A stretch of DNA of 64,000 nucleotides, from positions 7,862,501-7,926,500 of the forward strand of contig NC_037652.1 in assembly GCF_003254395.2 (NCBI RefSeq). The letters run 5' to 3'. The notes under the pieces are model-generated. The model had not been told where the DNA came from and did no database searches. It saw only the letters and a list, made by a program, of their open reading frames with translations. Shown in pieces: positions 61,216-64,000 of the stretch. A program made the position numbers and the translations under genes. Position 1 is the first letter of the stretch; each line of letters starts with the position of its first letter. This DNA is from Apis mellifera (Eukaryota; Arthropoda; Insecta; Hymenoptera; Apidae).

Positions 61216-64000
61216 CTGTAACAGTAAAAGTGAACAGACAATGGTTCAAAGTGGTCTTTGATCATTCTTAAACGATAGTTTTTAACGCGTTCGTCGCAAG
61301 TAACCGGGTGGAATTACGCGACTCGGTGGATTTTATTTCTTTGCATTCGAAACTTTCCTCGTTATGCAAATCCTCGTTTTTATCGTAGCTTTCAAGTTCT
61401 CGTAATTTTTTTTCTTCTCAAATTAGTTCCTACTTTCTTTTAACGTATTCCTAAAAGTTATTTACTCGCGATTCTAGGGATTTTTGTTGTTTCATCCTAT
61501 ATAGGGATAAACGCGGTTACTAGACATACTCGAGCAATTTTGGTATTCGCGCTAATTTCTCATTAGTCGTAGATCTCGTAAAAGTATAATTGGACGAAAA
61601 TTCTTTTCAGTTCTCGCGGAAAATAAAGAAAATCCGGCATGTAAATGAGGACAAAAAAAAAAATACGCTCGTACGCGTTTGGGGAAAGAGATAAAAAAAA
61701 AGGATAAATTCGTTTGCCAATGAAAAAATAAGAAGTTAAACCGTGCTGGGGATTTTTGTTAAAAATTATTTGTTGATGGATACACGTTGTAACGAGACAA
61801 AATTTCCCACAATGGTTGACCTAACACTGGTGTCCCGTTCACTTTGATATCGTTCGTAATTTTCGAGAACGCAACACGAATTTACACTAGTTAGTGACTT
61901 TTCCTAGCGATCTCAGCGCCGCCTGCGCGCGACGAAAGGAAGCGACTTTACCTCGTGTAGATCCTATCTATACACATCGTTCTTTCGATTTATGCACCCA
62001 TGGGAATTTGCCGTGTACTCGTCAACGCTACTAACTCTATGAACAGTTATTTTGACATTGTTATACGTTATTGCGATAATGTTATCGTTCCATGAAAAAT
62101 TAATTCAAGATTATTTGTTCAAACTCGAACGTCACGAAAAACGCATAGGTTAATTTAACAACGTACGTAATGAATATTTACGATGTTTCTTTTTTTTTAT
62201 TTTGGATCGATTTGTAATAGAAAATTGCAATGGGATCTATTTTCGTAATGCAACGTGCAGACAGGTGAGATATTCTAGGCGTTGAATACATATGAATACA
62301 TAGAAGGTCGACGTATGCAAGACATTACAGAACGATATCAAATGCTCGATATATGTAGGTCACGTTTATAAATCGAGGAATTTTGTTCTTCGTTCGAAAA
62401 TTCCCCTTTCCTCTCCCGCATCGAACGTAATTTCACGTATCTAGAACTTTATGAAAAAACGAAGGAAATTTATGGAGACTTAACTTGTATAAGATGAAAA
62501 GAAAAGTGTATAAATAACTCGCGCGTTTCCAGCGATCCCTAGACGCTGAGACCGATGATATCCCCCTCTCTCTCTCTCTCTCTCTCCCTACTCGTAGTTA
62601 CACCGCGCTTATCTCTTTTTTTATCGCGGGGATAAAAATATTTCCGTGGAAACACGTTATGACAAGTGTGTCGTTCAACAAGCAATTAAACTCGACTAAT
62701 ATAACGGGATGGATCGTAATTAAATTTAGATTGAATTTAATTTTGACGTGAATTTAACATTACGTGCGATTAAGATTTCATGTTCAAAATAAATTCAATA
62801 ATAAGGGGTGAGAAAATTATAAAATTATTTGATATCGTGCAAATGTTGAAATATATATATGTATATATATAGAATTAAATTGTACAATTGTGGATATTAT
62901 CTTTCATTATATATTTATTCGTAAATTGTCCATTTATTCTCCACAAAAAATAAACAAATATTCTTGCATCAAATAAATTAACTATTATGCTTGTTTTATG
63001 TTCGCATTTTTATTCGAGAATCGTTCGATTCGAAAATGAATCTCGTTCGGAATTTAATTAAAAGAAAAAAACGACGAAGATTTTACGCGTGAAATAGTTT
63101 CTCGCACTTGAAGGAACTCGATCTAATCCTGAAAACCCGGTCAGTTGTTGTTCCACTTCGTTGCTTAACAAGTGCAAAGCTGATTGTTAATCCAATGTAT
63201 GGAGGCAAACGGGAGCGAAAGTGGACGGGAAAATAGATCCATAGGAAAGTCTGTACACCTTATATATTTTGTATTATCTCATCAAAATAAGGAACGAGGC
63301 AACGAATATTACATAGATGCGATTATAAATAAATATCGAGTGATATCAAGATTTTGAAAATATTATGAAATCGATACGGTCAATTTAATTTTATATATAA
63401 AAAAAAACAAAACAAAACACGAATTAAAATATTGTATTATGGAAGAAAAAATATATTTTTTTAAATATAAAATTGATGGAATAGGAAAACACTTTTTATC
63501 GAATTTTTATTACTTATATTATTTACCGTACGAATATTTTTATTTATTAATTTTTTTTTTTTTTTTGTTAAACGAATCGCCGTAAAGGTAAAAATATTAT
63601 GTGATTAACGTTTGAAAAGCTTTTTTTTGAATTTCGAAACGGACAAATTGAATGAAGTTTTCATTTTAATTCTCCGGCGGGAAAGCGGGAACACTCGTTA
63701 TACAGTTCATAATTCAACGCAAAATACACAGTTCAACTAAATGTACTTACGTACGAACGTTAAATTAAGCTGTCGTAATATCATAAATTGCGCGATATGT
63801 ATATAAAATAAAAGGAGAAAAATTAATTAAAATAAAAGTATTATTTTTTATAAACGTATTATTTTCGAAAATTGAAATTGTTACTCAATTCGAAAAAAAG
63901 CATATCGATCATAAATATCCATTTTTTTTTTTAATCTTATTCAAAGCGACTATTGAAAGTCTATACAGAAAGAAACCTTTTTGAACGAATGTTCGAACTC
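61216..64000 (-). other. kuz: Upstream kuz intron (continues to the right edge)
   Basis: Preceded on the minus strand by a clean acceptor (CTTTTACTGTTACAG). No ATG exon with a signal peptide and a phase-1 donor was recognised in this 2.8 kb. It holds a (CT)n tract at 62566-62586 and otherwise plain AT-rich DNA with small GC-richer patches. Confidence 0.6.
62566..62586. repeat. (CT)n microsatellite
   Basis: About 21 bp of CT. Confidence 0.85.

Overview
This window looks like nuclear DNA from an insect, most likely a bee (Apis-like). Intergenic and intronic DNA is extremely AT-rich, introns are small with GT-AG ends, gene models match arthropod families, and one intron carries a mitochondrial insertion with insect gene order (trnL1 followed by nad1). 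The species is inferred from composition and gene content and was not tested by search. No bacterial-type features, CRISPR arrays or rRNA genes were seen.

Left part (1-28250) is very AT-rich and gene-dense. Order: adducin/hts (minus, 3' part continues off the left edge, long first intron); a branched-chain acyl-CoA dehydrogenase (plus, 9 exons); FMC1 (minus); SRR1-like protein (minus); an unrecognised single-pass membrane protein with a PPxY tail (plus); proteasome subunit Rpn10/PSMD4 (plus, 6 exons); rhotekin (plus, 4 exons); HIGD2A (minus); a small unrecognised two-exon gene (plus); Swi5 (plus); NHLRC2 (plus, 8 exons); MORN5 (minus, 5 exons). Exon boundaries were set by hand from GT-AG sites and reading-phase continuity, and every model closes in phase.

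Middle part (28250-42850): AT microsatellites and a GC-richer block lead into a very large serpin gene (plus, about 1543 aa) whose serpin domain follows roughly 900 residues of Ser/Thr-rich sequence. A large foldback repeat with about 390-bp inverted arms and a smaller inverted-repeat element lie between it and Hem/Nckap1 (plus, single 1122-codon exon), a WAVE-complex subunit.

Right part (42850-64000) is a single locus on the minus strand: kuzbanian/ADAM10. Fourteen coding exons were recovered from the propeptide to the cytoplasmic tail; the signal-peptide exon was not found. It appears to have a 3' UTR of nearly 5 kb that converges on Hem, and long introns, one holding the mitochondrial insertion.

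Functionally the window is ordinary housekeeping and developmental content. Three nuclear genes encode mitochondrial proteins (acyl-CoA dehydrogenase, FMC1, HIGD2A), and several act on the cytoskeleton or cell cortex (adducin, rhotekin, Hem). The least explained items are the mucin-like serpin, the PPxY membrane protein, the small gene at 22594 and the foldback element.
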